DNA of 64,000 nucleotides from Gemmatimonadota bacterium (GTDB taxonomy: Bacteria; Gemmatimonadota; Gemmatimonadetes; Gemmatimonadales; Gemmatimonadaceae): the NCBI GenBank assembly GCA_026387935.1, contig JAPLKU010000014.1, forward strand, positions 124,001 through 188,000, given 5' to 3'. The translations under genes and the position numbers were made by a program. Below the pieces are notes generated by a model. The model ran no database searches, had not been told where the DNA came from, and saw only the letters and a program-made list of their open reading frames with translations. Shown piece by piece: positions 16,312 through 25,575 of this stretch (position 1 is the first letter of the stretch; each line of letters begins with the position of its first letter).

Positions 16312-17286
16312 ATGACCCCCCGCCAGACTGCCCTCTCGTTCTCGTTCTTCGCCCTCGTTGCCACCGCTAGCGCCGCGGCGGCTCAACAGGCAGCTCCAGC
16401 CATGTCGAAAGACGACATCGCAACGCTCGCCCGAATCGAAGTAACCATCAGCAAGGTGCGCGACTCGGTGGGCGCTCAGCTCACGATGGTGCGCAACAAA
16501 AAGGATGAGCAGCAGCAGGAGCTGCGCCAACGCCTGGCGTCGCAGGTGTCCACTATTCTGCTCAAGAGCGGCCTGAGCGAGGCGGAGTATCGCCGTCGGA
16601 CCTTCGTCATCAGCTCCGATCTCCAGGCACGCCAGCTCTATGACAGCATGGTCGTGGTCATCACGGGCACCCCACTTCCCGGCGCCATGCCGGTCGCGGC
16701 GACCGTAAATGTGCCAGCCGGACAGGTGGGTGTTCATATTGGGCATGTGGTCAATGCGTTCGGCAACACACCGAGCGGGGTGGGCCTATTGACGGCCGCC
16801 ATCGCGGAATCGCGCATCGCCGCGACGCATGCGCAACTGGCGACGCGCCAGCCGACGAATCTCGACTACATGAAGCTGCATGCTGGCCATGTGATCAACG
16901 CGCTCGATCCGACGGTCGTGACGGCCGGCCCCGGCCAGGGATACGGCGTGAAGAAGGCGGCCGATGGCGTGGCCACTCACATCGAGTTGGCTGCACAAGT
17001 CACCGGCGCGTCGGCCAATGTGCTGCTACACTCCCGGCACATCGCCATTTGCGCGCGCAATACTATTCAGCGCGCCGATGCTTTGATCGCGCTCGCACAG
17101 AAGATCATCGCCTCCACGAGCGCCGCCGAGGCCGCTGGACTCGTCAGTGAGCTCGCCGCCATGTCCGATCAGTTGATGAACGGCAAGGATGCGAACGCCG
17201 ATGGCCGCGTGGGCCCGGAAGTGGGCGAAGGCGGACTGAACGTCGCTGACGACCACCTGAAGCTGATGCTCACGATGGAGCGGTAG
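16312..17286 (+). CDS. Secreted protein with three HxxH repeats and a calcium-loop-like segment
   Basis: A 324-aa exported protein: a signal peptide with cleavage likely after SAAAA (about residue 24), and a helical N-terminal region (32-115) loosely resembling DUF4168. Then come three similar helical blocks, each with HxxH (142/145, 190/193, 240/243). The first two blocks also have a single His 28-30 residues later (173, 223), as in VHIGHVVNAF and LHAGHVINAL. DANADGRVG at 293-301 looks like an EF-hand/dockerin-type calcium loop. GGAG lies upstream of the ATG. I do not recognise a characterised family; metal or haem binding is inference from the repeated His pattern. Confidence 0.7.
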   Translation: MTPRQTALSFSFFALVATASAAAAQQAAPAMSKDDIATLARIEVTISKVRDSVGAQLTMVRNKKDEQQQELRQRLASQVSTILLKSGLSEAEYRRRTFVISSDLQARQLYDSMVVVITGTPLPGAMPVAATVNVPAGQVGVHIGHVVNAFGNTPSGVGLLTAAIAESRIAATHAQLATRQPTNLDYMKLHAGHVINALDPTVVTAGPGQGYGVKKAADGVATHIELAAQVTGASANVLLHSRHIAICARNTIQRADALIALAQKIIASTSAAEAAGLVSELAAMSDQLMNGKDANADGRVGPEVGEGGLNVADDHLKLMLTMER

Positions 17287-17288
17287 GG

Positions 17289-18587
17289 CTACTTCAGCTC
17301 CTTGAGCGTGCGAACGACCGTGTTGTAGTAGTGCACGGAGTCGTACGGGTCGTACACGATCAGCGGCGCACCGCCGGCGCCGAGCCGCGCAGGCTCGGCC
17401 GCGTACTGCATCAGGCGCCTGGCGTAGCGCTCGGCCGGCCCGGGCGCGGGCTCACCTGACGGCGCGCGCGTGAAGAGCGCGTTGAGCGAGGGATAGCGGG
17501 CCTCATCCTCGAGCGCGATGGCCGCCGTCGCGACCGCTGCATTGGACAGGAAGTTGCAGCCGAGCCCGAGGGGCGAATACGTCTTGGTTGTTGGCGCGAC
17601 GCGGCCAAACTCTTCGAGCAGATGGTCGCGCTGCCGGCCGAGCGCGCTGCGCAACTCCGCGTGGACCGCCTCGTGTGCCGAGAGGAATGCCGGCGCCTTG
17701 CCGGTAAATGCCCAAGGATCTGCGGAGAGACCATCGAACAGTGCTTCCACGACGCGCTCGCGCGCCGCTGTCTGCTCACCGCTCGCCTGCATCCGTTCGT
17801 ACTCGTGCATCAGCGTACTCAGGGCAAAGAGCACCCACGGATAGTCAACGATGTTGTCGTCGCGCATCCGCCCCACGTCCTTCTGGTACATGAAGCGAAG
17901 GCCCCACCGCAGGTGGCTCCCCAGAATCGCTGCGGCCGGCAGCGCCACGCGAAGCCGGTGCGCGGCATCGAGGGTCCACACCTTGGCCAGAAGCTCATCG
18001 TACGCCTGCTCCTCAGGGTGGTAGTACGCCACCGCCAGCATCAGCAACGACTCGGCGTCATCCACAACCGGATTGCCGCTGCCGTCCGGGCCATTCACCG
18101 ACCTCACGAGTTGGCTGATGCGGTCGAGGTTCGCGTTGGGATCGCCGTCGTCCCAGGCGCGAACGGCAATGAGCGCGAGCAATGCGGTCCAGTATTGGTC
18201 CAGCAGGAGCTCCACCGATTCCCTAATACGCGGCTCGGGCACGCCAAGCCGGGTACAGTAGTCGAGTAGCAGCACCGGTGCGATGTCGTCGGGCCGCTTG
18301 TGCGTGCGGTAGTCCCATCCGTGGAGGACATGCAGACCTTCCTTCCGGGTGCGGGCGTCGAGCGTGTCCACAATTCGGCGCAACGAAACCGGCGAGGCAT
18401 CTGTCGCAAAGGTGTGGGCGCGCATGCCGCGCCGGAGCGCCGCGAGCACATCGCCGGAGTCGCCTTCCGCCATCAACTGCGCCGTGATGCTGCGCCTCGC
18501 CGCGCCGTCGAGCACGCGGGCGAGCGAGCCGAGCAGATCGGCGAATATCAGCCCTGGCTTCGACTGTGGTGGCGTAGCGCTCGGCAT
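17289..18587 (-). CDS. Uncharacterised 432-aa, mainly helical protein
   Basis: No characterised family recognised. The protein is soluble-looking and helical, with RKEGLHVLHGWDYRTHKRPDD near residue 80-105 and the conserved-looking SPLGLGCNFLSNAAVATAAIALE near 345-370. The C-terminal segment has YDPYDSVHYYNTVVRTLKELK. I used the ATG at 18587 because the 63 nt upstream to an earlier in-frame start contain a perfect 13-bp hairpin. It converges with the preceding secreted-protein gene, with only 2 nt between stops. Confidence 0.6.
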   Translation of the reverse strand: MPSATPPQSKPGLIFADLLGSLARVLDGAARRSITAQLMAEGDSGDVLAALRRGMRAHTFATDASPVSLRRIVDTLDARTRKEGLHVLHGWDYRTHKRPDDIAPVLLLDYCTRLGVPEPRIRESVELLLDQYWTALLALIAVRAWDDGDPNANLDRISQLVRSVNGPDGSGNPVVDDAESLLMLAVAYYHPEEQAYDELLAKVWTLDAAHRLRVALPAAAILGSHLRWGLRFMYQKDVGRMRDDNIVDYPWVLFALSTLMHEYERMQASGEQTAARERVVEALFDGLSADPWAFTGKAPAFLSAHEAVHAELRSALGRQRDHLLEEFGRVAPTTKTYSPLGLGCNFLSNAAVATAAIALEDEARYPSLNALFTRAPSGEPAPGPAERYARRLMQYAAEPARLGAGGAPLIVYDPYDSVHYYNTVVRTLKELK

Positions 18588-18614
18588 CGAGATCAGGCGC
18601 GGCGTTCCAAGCAA

Positions 18615-18645
18615 ACGGCCGCCGGCGTTCTCCGCCGGCGGCCGT
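18615..18645 (-). terminator. Perfect 13-bp GC hairpin after the ankyrin gene
   Basis: ACGGCCGCCGGCG - TTCTC - CGCCGGCGGCCGT lies 24 nt past the ankyrin-gene stop. On the minus strand it is followed by TTGCTTGG, a weak T-rich tail. It likely ends the three-gene cytochrome/ankyrin operon and separates it from the next gene. Confidence 0.6.
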
Positions 18646-18668
18646 CGCAATCGTGCGGTGCGCTCAAC

Positions 18669-20774
18669 TCACCAACAGGAGGCGCACTTGTGGCTGTTCT
18701 TGGCGCCGAGCTTTTCCAGCAGGGCGATCGTTTCCGGCAGCGGCGTGATGCGCGAGACCGGGCCGTTGGCCATATCGACCGTCGTACGGCCATTACGCGC
18801 CACGGCCTTCACATCAGCGCCCTTTGACACGAGATACTTAATCATCTCGTTGTCGCCACGCGCGGCGGCATGGTGCATTGGCGTGTAGCCGCCGTTGTCG
18901 CGGGCGTTCACGTCGGCATGGAGCTCTTCGACGACATACTTCATGGATGCCATCCACGCGTCAGGTGCGTGACGATGGGCGTTACCGGCGAACCCATTGC
19001 CGTAGCCGACGCCGGCCACCGCGTGAATAGGGAATACACCGACGCCCGCAGGCACCGCCTTCGAAGCCGAGTCGATGGCCGGATCGAGTGGCGGACCGGC
19101 CTGAATCTGGCCGCGACCACCACCACCGCCACCACCACCACCAGCGTTCGGATCAAACGGGATGAGTGGGTCAACACCGGCACCTGACGGCTGCTGGCCA
19201 CCCGGAGCTCCACGGCCACCGCGGCCGCCGGCTGCCGGTATGGAGGACGGAACCGTGACATCTGCTCCGGCCTTCACCAGCATCTTCATGGCGTCAACGT
19301 CGAGCGAATACGCCGCGCGCCAGAAGGGCGTCGTGCCGGTGATGTTCTCGAGTCCGCAGTTCGCGTTACCGCAGTTGTTGTACGCAAAATACCAAAACTG
19401 CGAACTCAACCGAACATCGGTCTTTGCGCCGGCCTTGAGCAGCGCATCCATCAGTTCGAGATGCGTCGCCTTCTGGGTCTGCACAGCTTGCGGCTGCGGG
19501 AACCGCGAGCGCGGCGCCCAGAACGTATTGATCGTCGCGTAAAGCGGCGCGAGGTTTGCCGAGTTGGGCGTGTTCACATTGGCGCCCCGCTTGACCAGCG
19601 TCAACGCCATGTCGAAGTGGCCGTTGATAATCGCCTGTAGCAGCGGCGTCGTACCGTCAACGTCGTTTGGCGTATTCAAGTCGGCGCCACCAGCCAGCAG
19701 CGCGTCGACCGCCGCCTGATTGCCCTGACGAATCGCATGGTGCAGCGGCGTCATCGCGCCCATCGCACCGACGGCATTCAGGAACCCTGCAACGCCACCG
19801 TTGATGGTATCAACGACTTCGCGAACAGGTCCCTTCGTCGCCTCGGGGTTGAGCAACACCTGACGGCCCGCGGCAATCGCCTGCTGCACCTGTGCCGGTG
19901 TAAACGGACCCTTCGGCTGCGGGCCCTGAAGCTGTCGGCCACCGCCACCACCCTGGAAGGCCGGCGCACCACCACGACCACCGCCGGCGGCATCTGCTGC
20001 GCCAGGAATCAACGCAGCAAATCCGAGCGACTGCATCGTGAAACCGCGCGAGGCAAGCGCGGCGCTCGGGACGTCAGCCCCACCCTGCCCAATCAAACGC
20101 CGTACTGAATCCGGATGTTTGTCGAGTTCAAATGAAATCAGGATTTCATTTCGCTTTTTAGAAGCCGCCTGGTCGGCGGCCGTCTCTTCGGCGAGGTTGA
20201 TCTTTCGCGTCTTGATGGCCGTATTGGCGCCGCGCTTGATGAGCATCGTGATCGTCTGCGCCCGGTTGAACTCGGCGGCAAAGATCAGCGGCGTTTGGCC
20301 GTAGAGCTTTTCACGGACGTTCGGATCGGCGCCCTTATCAAGGAGTGCCGTCGCGCCTTCCGTGGCGCCAGAACCCGACGCCAGGTGCAGCGCAGTGGCC
20401 CCGGAGCCGGTCATGACGTTCGGATCGGCACCAGCGTTGAGTAAGGCCACCATAATCGCGCTGTGTCCGCCCTTCGCGGCAATATGCAGCGGCGTGTAGC
20501 TGGCCGAGCGCGTGGTCGCGCTAACCGACGCCTTCGCTTTGAGCAGCACTTCGACCATCGGCAGGTCGCCGCGGTCGGCCGCCCAGTGCAACGCGGTCAT
20601 GCCGTCGCCCTGGGCTCCATTCACATCCTTTCCTGACGCCACGAGCGACCGGACAGCCGCCAGGTCGCCGCGCATCGCCGCATCGGCGATGGGCGTCGTT
20701 GGCGCTGAACCGGCGCCAATCATGGCGGGGATCACCAGCAACGCCAGCATCCGCAGCCTGTTCATCTTGGTCAT
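18669..20774 (-). CDS. Exported ankyrin-repeat protein
   Basis: A 701-aa protein with an N-terminal signal sequence (hydrophobic 9-22) and ankyrin repeats, mostly with the DGxTALHWAA / G(A/K)DVN pattern, in two blocks (about 28-210 and 345-490) plus a last pair near 620-690. Glycine-rich linkers (GGGRGG, poly-Gly) separate the blocks. Ankyrin repeats bind other proteins; here the partners are probably the two adjacent gene products. AGGAGGA 6 nt upstream supports the ATG. Spacing to the DUF1552 gene is 12 nt. Confidence 0.88.
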   Translation of the reverse strand: MTKMNRLRMLALLVIPAMIGAGSAPTTPIADAAMRGDLAAVRSLVASGKDVNGAQGDGMTALHWAADRGDLPMVEVLLKAKASVSATTRSASYTPLHIAAKGGHSAIMVALLNAGADPNVMTGSGATALHLASGSGATEGATALLDKGADPNVREKLYGQTPLIFAAEFNRAQTITMLIKRGANTAIKTRKINLAEETAADQAASKKRNEILISFELDKHPDSVRRLIGQGGADVPSAALASRGFTMQSLGFAALIPGAADAAGGGRGGAPAFQGGGGGRQLQGPQPKGPFTPAQVQQAIAAGRQVLLNPEATKGPVREVVDTINGGVAGFLNAVGAMGAMTPLHHAIRQGNQAAVDALLAGGADLNTPNDVDGTTPLLQAIINGHFDMALTLVKRGANVNTPNSANLAPLYATINTFWAPRSRFPQPQAVQTQKATHLELMDALLKAGAKTDVRLSSQFWYFAYNNCGNANCGLENITGTTPFWRAAYSLDVDAMKMLVKAGADVTVPSSIPAAGGRGGRGAPGGQQPSGAGVDPLIPFDPNAGGGGGGGGGRGQIQAGPPLDPAIDSASKAVPAGVGVFPIHAVAGVGYGNGFAGNAHRHAPDAWMASMKYVVEELHADVNARDNGGYTPMHHAAARGDNEMIKYLVSKGADVKAVARNGRTTVDMANGPVSRITPLPETIALLEKLGAKNSHKCASCW

Positions 20775-20786
20775 GTGCGGTCCTCC

Positions 20787-22169
20787 TTAGTGCGAAATGG
20801 CGAACTCGCCACTCGAGTCGCCGAAGGACTTCATGTCGTCCATGCCGAGGCCATGCATGAACGAAAGCAATGCGTTTGCCATCGGCGTGCCGTCCGGCGC
20901 CTTGAGGTGCAGATTGCCCTCGATGCGGCCGTTGGCGTGTCCGAGGAAGATGAGCGGGCAACGGCGATGGTTGTGAATGTTGCTGTCGGCCATCGGCGAG
21001 CCGTAGATGATGCCGGTCTTCTCGAGCAGGTTCGAATCGCCTTCGGGCGAGTTCTTCAGCTTGTCGAGCAGGTACGGCAGCATGCTGACGTGATATTTGT
21101 TGATCAGGTTGTATTCCATGACCGTCGATTCGCGTCCGCCGTGATGCGAGAGCGGGTGGAAGCCCTTCGTCGTGCCGCTATCCGGGTAGGCACGCGCTGA
21201 TGCGTCGCGACCCGTCTTGAACGAGATCACGCGCGTCGTGTCGGACTGGAACGCGAGCACCTGAATGTCGAACATGAGCTTGATGTGCTCTTCGTACGAA
21301 TCGGGCACGCCGATCGGCGCTTCCGGAATCGCCCGTACTTCACCGCTCGAGTTCTTTTTCTCGACGGCCTGAATACGGCGCTCGAGTTCACGAATGTCCG
21401 TGAGGTACTTGTCGATGCGCGCGCGATCTTCGGAGCCGAGGTTCTTCTTGAGGCCGGTGACTTCACCAGTGATCCAGTCGAGGATGCTCTGGTTGGCCTT
21501 GCGACGCGACATGCGGTCGGCATTGTTGTTGCCGGCGCCGAAGAGCAGGTCAAACGCCACGCGCGGGTTGCGGATCATCGGGAGCGGCTCGTTCGGGCTC
21601 GCCCAGCTGATCGTATCCGTGTAGGCGCAGGCGTAGTTGTAGTCGCAACCGCCGGCCTGGTCGAGATTCTCGATGCAGAGCTGCATCGAGGGCAGCGGCG
21701 TGTCGGCGCCGAGGCGCTTCGCCGCGATCTGATCGAGTGATGTTCCGACGTAGAGATCCGACCCGTTGGTCTGCTTCGGGTGGGCCTGCGTGAGAAACAC
21801 CGCGCTGGACCGGAAATGGTCGCCGCCGATTTCCGGCGCGTCGAACGCCTCGGCCATGCGGACGTCCGTGTTGCTGACGATGGTGAGGTGCTTCCGCCAT
21901 GGCTCGAGCGGGAGCAGCGCGCTGTCGTTAATGAACTCGAAGTCGCGGCCCACCTTGGCGGGCGCCCAGAGGTTCTTGGATGCACCGAGAATATTCGAAC
22001 CGGCGGCACCGTGCACCGTTTCGATGGCAATGAGCCGGGTCTTCTCGTCCGGGGCGCCAAAGCGCCTGAGCGCCGGCACCATCGAGTCGAGATAAGGGAG
22101 TGCTACGGCCGCGCCCACACCTTGCAGGAAGGTGCGGCGGGGCATGGCACTACGCGTCAGAAAGGTCAT
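20787..22169 (-). CDS. DUF1552 protein, Tat-exported
   Basis: A 460-aa DUF1552 protein. The N terminus PRRTFLQGVGAAVALPYLDS is a Tat signal. Internal segments typical of the family include IETVHGAAGSN, GGDHFRSSAVFLT, GTSLDQIAAKRLG and FHPLSHHGG, followed by YGSPMADSNIHNH. DUF1552 genes regularly neighbour DUF1592/DUF1587 cytochrome-type genes in Planctomycetes, Acidobacteria and relatives; no enzymatic activity is proven. It lies 26 nt after the DUF1592 gene, within one operon. Confidence 0.88.
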   Translation of the reverse strand: MTFLTRSAMPRRTFLQGVGAAVALPYLDSMVPALRRFGAPDEKTRLIAIETVHGAAGSNILGASKNLWAPAKVGRDFEFINDSALLPLEPWRKHLTIVSNTDVRMAEAFDAPEIGGDHFRSSAVFLTQAHPKQTNGSDLYVGTSLDQIAAKRLGADTPLPSMQLCIENLDQAGGCDYNYACAYTDTISWASPNEPLPMIRNPRVAFDLLFGAGNNNADRMSRRKANQSILDWITGEVTGLKKNLGSEDRARIDKYLTDIRELERRIQAVEKKNSSGEVRAIPEAPIGVPDSYEEHIKLMFDIQVLAFQSDTTRVISFKTGRDASARAYPDSGTTKGFHPLSHHGGRESTVMEYNLINKYHVSMLPYLLDKLKNSPEGDSNLLEKTGIIYGSPMADSNIHNHRRCPLIFLGHANGRIEGNLHLKAPDGTPMANALLSFMHGLGMDDMKSFGDSSGEFAISH

Positions 22170-22195
22170 CGGGAAGGCTCCGTGGGGTTCGCTGA

Positions 22196-24718
22196 CTATC
22201 GCGACTGGTGGGACAACTGGGACGACTTCGAATTCGCATCACCGTTGGCGTTGCTCGCGGCAGGATCGGCGCGACGCTTCCGGAAGGCGGGTGAGTTGAC
22301 GATGGCCGTGACGAGCGACGAGAACTTGTTGCCTTTCTTGTCGGACTCACGGACGATGGCACGCACTGCGGGCTGGTCAAAGTCCTCGACGCGACGGCCG
22401 ATGGCATAGGCCATCAGGTTTTCCGTCAGCGTGCGGACGAGCGGCGTGGGACGCGACATCAGCGACGTAAGCAGCTCCGTGGGCGAGGAGACAATTCGCC
22501 CGTCGTACATCTTGCCCTTGGTGTCGAGCAGGACGCCGTTCTCGCGAAAGCGCCACTTACCGGTCACATCGAAGTTGTCGAGCGACAGCCCGATGGGGTC
22601 GATGTACTGGTGGCAGGCATTGCAGGTGGGGTTCTTGCGATGGATTTCCATCCGCTCGCGCGTGGTGAGCTGCCGGCCATCCAGACCATCACCGGTTTCA
22701 TCGAGCGCGGGCACATCGGGCGGTGGTGGTGGTGGCGGGGCTCCGAGGAGCACCTGCATCACCCACTTGCCGCGGAGCACGGGCGACGTGCGGTTCGCCA
22801 GCGAGGTCTGCACCAGGATGCTGCCCTGGCCGAGCAGGCCGCGGCGCGTGGTATCCGGGTAGCTCACCTTCCGGAAGTAGTCGCCCGCCACGTTCGGAAT
22901 ACCATAGTGCTTCGCGAGACGTTCATTCACATAGGTCCAATCGGCCGTGTACAGATCGAACACGCTCCGATCATTGCGCACGATGTCCATGAAGAACAGT
23001 TCGGTCTCCTTGTGCATGGCATCGGCCATCTGCTGGTCGAAGTCCGGGAAGAAGAACGCATCCGGATGGACCTTCTCGAGATCTTGCAGGCGGAGCCACT
23101 GGGCAGCGAACCGCGGGGCGAGTGCTTCGCTGCGCGGATCGGTGAGCATCCGTTTCACTTCGGCGTTGAGCACCGGCGGCTGCGACAGCGTTCCGGCCGT
23201 GGCCAGTGACAAGAGCCGGTCATCAGGGATGCTGCCCCAGAGGAAGAACGAGAGCCGCGACGCCAGCTCCACATCGCTGATCGCGTAGTCACGGCCTGGG
23301 GCCAAGCCGGCCGGAACCTTTTCGAAGCGGAAAACGAAATACGGGCTTGCGAGCACGGCCTGCAGTGCGGTGCGAACCCCCTCGTCAAACCCACCCTGCG
23401 CAGCGCCCGACTTATAGAACTTCATCAGGGCGTCGGTGTCTCGCTTCGCGAGCGGACGGCGATACGCGCGGGTGGCAACCTTCGAAATCACCTGCTCGGC
23501 GCACGGCAACTCCTGCAGCTTCGTTTTCGGTGTGCAGGTGAAAATCTTTTTGCGGCTCACGGACTCCGAGAGCCCGAGCGCTTTCTCAGGACCCGTGACC
23601 GTGAGTTCGATGACGTGCGGCGCCGCCGTCGTTCCGGCGCTGGCGCTGCCATTGCTGGCCATCGACCAGTCGTGCGGCCTGATGAGATCTTCGAAGGGAC
23701 CTTCGTTGCGGCGGACGAACGAAACGGAAATCTTGCGCTGGCCGCCCTTGATGAGGATGGGTTCGGTCCGAACGAAGTCGGCGCCTTGCGGCGCGTCGGC
23801 CGAACTCAACGACGTTTCGATGCCCTTTTCATAGGCAAGCAGCGCGATGCGCTCGCCATCCACCGAGAAGTCGAGATCTTCGAGCCGCGTGCCGAGCCCA
23901 CCGCCGATGTTCACCCGGAAAACGTATTTCCCGTCCGCGGGGAAGGTGTGCATTTCAACGACGCCGCCCCGCGTGCCGTACGGCGTGCCTTCGACATGCT
24001 CCCACGGGTGCTGCGAAACAAATGGAGAGAGCCGGTAGGTGACCGGAATTGGCTGGACTGACTTGTCGCCGACCGCCATGCGGCTCACCACGGCCGCCGC
24101 GTTCAGGTAGGCGTCAAGCATCGTCGGCGACAGCGCCTGCACGTCGGCAATGTTGTCGAAGTTTGCGCTCTTGGTGTCCAGCGGAAGGAAATCGCCGGCG
24201 TTGACTTCCACGCTCAGCAGGTCGCGCACCGCCGCTTCGTACTCCGGGCGGTTGAGGCGTTGGAAGGGGCGCGAGCCCGGGTTGGGCTTTGACTCGCGGT
24301 CAATCACCTGCTCCATCGTCTCGACGAGCGCGACGAGCGTGTCACCGCCCGGCTTGCGCGACGTCGGCGGCGGCATCATCGCTGTGCGCAGCTTGCGAAT
24401 GACTTTCTCAGAAACTTCAATGTCGGCGGTCGAGGAATCGACGTTGAACCCGTCGAGGTTCAAGTTGCCCTTCAGCAACTTCGGATTGTGGCAGCTCTGG
24501 CAGTACTGCTTCACCACGCCGGTGAGCGCCTTGACCTCGATGCCGCGCGCACCGATCGCAGGATTCCCGCTTTTGGCGGGCGCGTGCACTACGGACGGAC
24601 GGCGCGGCGGAGTGGAATCACTTCGCACAGCAGCGTGCGAAGGCAGACCAGCACCGGTGGTTGTGCCGGTGCTGAAAGCCAGAAATCCGAGCACCGCGAT
24701 GACTGCGGAACGAGCCAT
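22196..24718 (-). CDS. Planctomycete-cytochrome-type protein (DUF1587/1592/1588/1585)
   Basis: An 840-aa exported protein starting at ATG 24718 (MARSAVIAVLG), with GAAGGGG-type bases upstream; an in-frame ATG 13 codons earlier gives no signal-peptide residues. It contains two CxxCH haem motifs: CQSCH at 73-77 and CNACH near the C terminus (KNPTCNACHQYIDPIG). Between them lie RLNRPEYEAAVRDLL (DUF1587), the DUF1595/1592 region and RGKWVMQVLLGAPPPPPPP (DUF1588), with DUF1585 last. This domain order defines a family of periplasmic cytochrome-like proteins of unknown substrate. Confidence 0.9.
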   Translation of the reverse strand: MARSAVIAVLGFLAFSTGTTTGAGLPSHAAVRSDSTPPRRPSVVHAPAKSGNPAIGARGIEVKALTGVVKQYCQSCHNPKLLKGNLNLDGFNVDSSTADIEVSEKVIRKLRTAMMPPPTSRKPGGDTLVALVETMEQVIDRESKPNPGSRPFQRLNRPEYEAAVRDLLSVEVNAGDFLPLDTKSANFDNIADVQALSPTMLDAYLNAAAVVSRMAVGDKSVQPIPVTYRLSPFVSQHPWEHVEGTPYGTRGGVVEMHTFPADGKYVFRVNIGGGLGTRLEDLDFSVDGERIALLAYEKGIETSLSSADAPQGADFVRTEPILIKGGQRKISVSFVRRNEGPFEDLIRPHDWSMASNGSASAGTTAAPHVIELTVTGPEKALGLSESVSRKKIFTCTPKTKLQELPCAEQVISKVATRAYRRPLAKRDTDALMKFYKSGAAQGGFDEGVRTALQAVLASPYFVFRFEKVPAGLAPGRDYAISDVELASRLSFFLWGSIPDDRLLSLATAGTLSQPPVLNAEVKRMLTDPRSEALAPRFAAQWLRLQDLEKVHPDAFFFPDFDQQMADAMHKETELFFMDIVRNDRSVFDLYTADWTYVNERLAKHYGIPNVAGDYFRKVSYPDTTRRGLLGQGSILVQTSLANRTSPVLRGKWVMQVLLGAPPPPPPPDVPALDETGDGLDGRQLTTRERMEIHRKNPTCNACHQYIDPIGLSLDNFDVTGKWRFRENGVLLDTKGKMYDGRIVSSPTELLTSLMSRPTPLVRTLTENLMAYAIGRRVEDFDQPAVRAIVRESDKKGNKFSSLVTAIVNSPAFRKRRADPAASNANGDANSKSSQLSHQSR

Positions 24719-25158
24719 GTTTACCCCTTCACCCGGTAACAGGTATCGAGAACCCAACCGATCGGACGCCTATTGGAATGACTCTAATGTACGGGTTACG
24801 GGCCGAAGCGCCATATGGTTGACGCCGGTCCAACCCTGCGGCCCCCCCCACCCCCGTTTGGGCCCTCCGGGGCCCGCCGGGGCCCGCAGTCAAAACCGGA
24901 GGGTGAACCACCCGATTCCGGCCCGCCCGCTAGGCCTCAAGGAGGCGGTCGTCGGCAGCGCGAATCAGGTCGGGCGCTTCAGCTCCGTCCGCCGGGTAGC
25001 TGGCCAGACCGGGCGAAAGAGTCAGCCGGACGGCAGCGTGGCCAGGGGCCGGAATGTCCTGCGCCGTCGTACCCAGCGCACTGCGATTCTGCGCTCGGCA
25101 CCGACCAGCATGCGGCGCTACGCTAAGCTTCGCGAGCCCCATTGTCCTGGAGGACATT
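24719..25158. other. 440-nt divergent intergenic region
   Basis: No supported gene. It separates the leftward cytochrome operon from the rightward DUF4399 gene, so promoters for both should lie here. Around 24,840-24,890 it is very GC-rich with C-runs and repeated GGGGCCCGCC words that can form a hairpin (GGGCCC-TCC-GGGGCCC). I could not identify reliable -35/-10 boxes. Long reading frames across it are antisense or out-of-frame extensions. Confidence 0.5.
25149..25154 (+). promoter_or_regulatory. Shine-Dalgarno fixing the DUF4399 start
   Basis: GGAGGA, 4-5 nt before the GTG at 25,159. It selects this start over an upstream ATG at 25,054, which would add 35 residues without signal-peptide character. 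Confidence 0.7.
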
Positions 25159-25572
25159 GTGATTCGACCCATTCTGTTCGCGTTGCTCGTCGCCCCGACG
25201 ATTGTCACCGCGCAGGCAGCCGCACCAGCGCCAAAGCCTGAAATTTTCATTCGCTCGCCAGCCGGCGACGCAACCGTGGCGACCACATTCCCCGTCGTCT
25301 TCGGGCTCAAGAACTTTGGCGTAGCTCCCGCCGGTGTGAACGCGACCGGTTCGGGCCACTTCCATCTGCTGATCAACACGGAAGCCGGCGCACCCGGCAC
25401 GGTGATTCCGAAGGATTCGCTGAACCTGCATTTCGGGACGGGTTTGATCGAGACGTCGCTCACGCTCGCTCCGGGCACGTACACGCTGCGCCTCGTGCTG
25501 GGTGATTTCGAACACAAGGTGATTGGCCCGGACCTCGTGTCGAAACCAGTCAAGATCACGGTCAAGAAGTAG
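25159..25572 (+). CDS. DUF4399 domain protein, exported
   Basis: A 137-aa protein with a signal peptide (VIRPILFALLVAPTIVTAQA) and one DUF4399 domain, recognised from PAGDATVATTFPVVFGLKNFGV, the GSGHFHLLIN core and the TLRLVLGDFEHK segment. The domain is a small beta-sandwich of unknown function found in the periplasm of many bacteria. Only 3 nt separate it from the amidohydrolase gene, so they are probably one transcript. Confidence 0.82.
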   Translation: MIRPILFALLVAPTIVTAQAAAPAPKPEIFIRSPAGDATVATTFPVVFGLKNFGVAPAGVNATGSGHFHLLINTEAGAPGTVIPKDSLNLHFGTGLIETSLTLAPGTYTLRLVLGDFEHKVIGPDLVSKPVKITVKK

Positions 25573-25575
25573 ATC

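Noticed and set aside
24150..25241. 363-aa plus-strand frame spanning the cytochrome-gene start and the intergenic region
   Set aside because: Starts opposite the DUF1592 gene, and the part beyond it has no signal or domain; the intergenic region is better read as promoter sequence.
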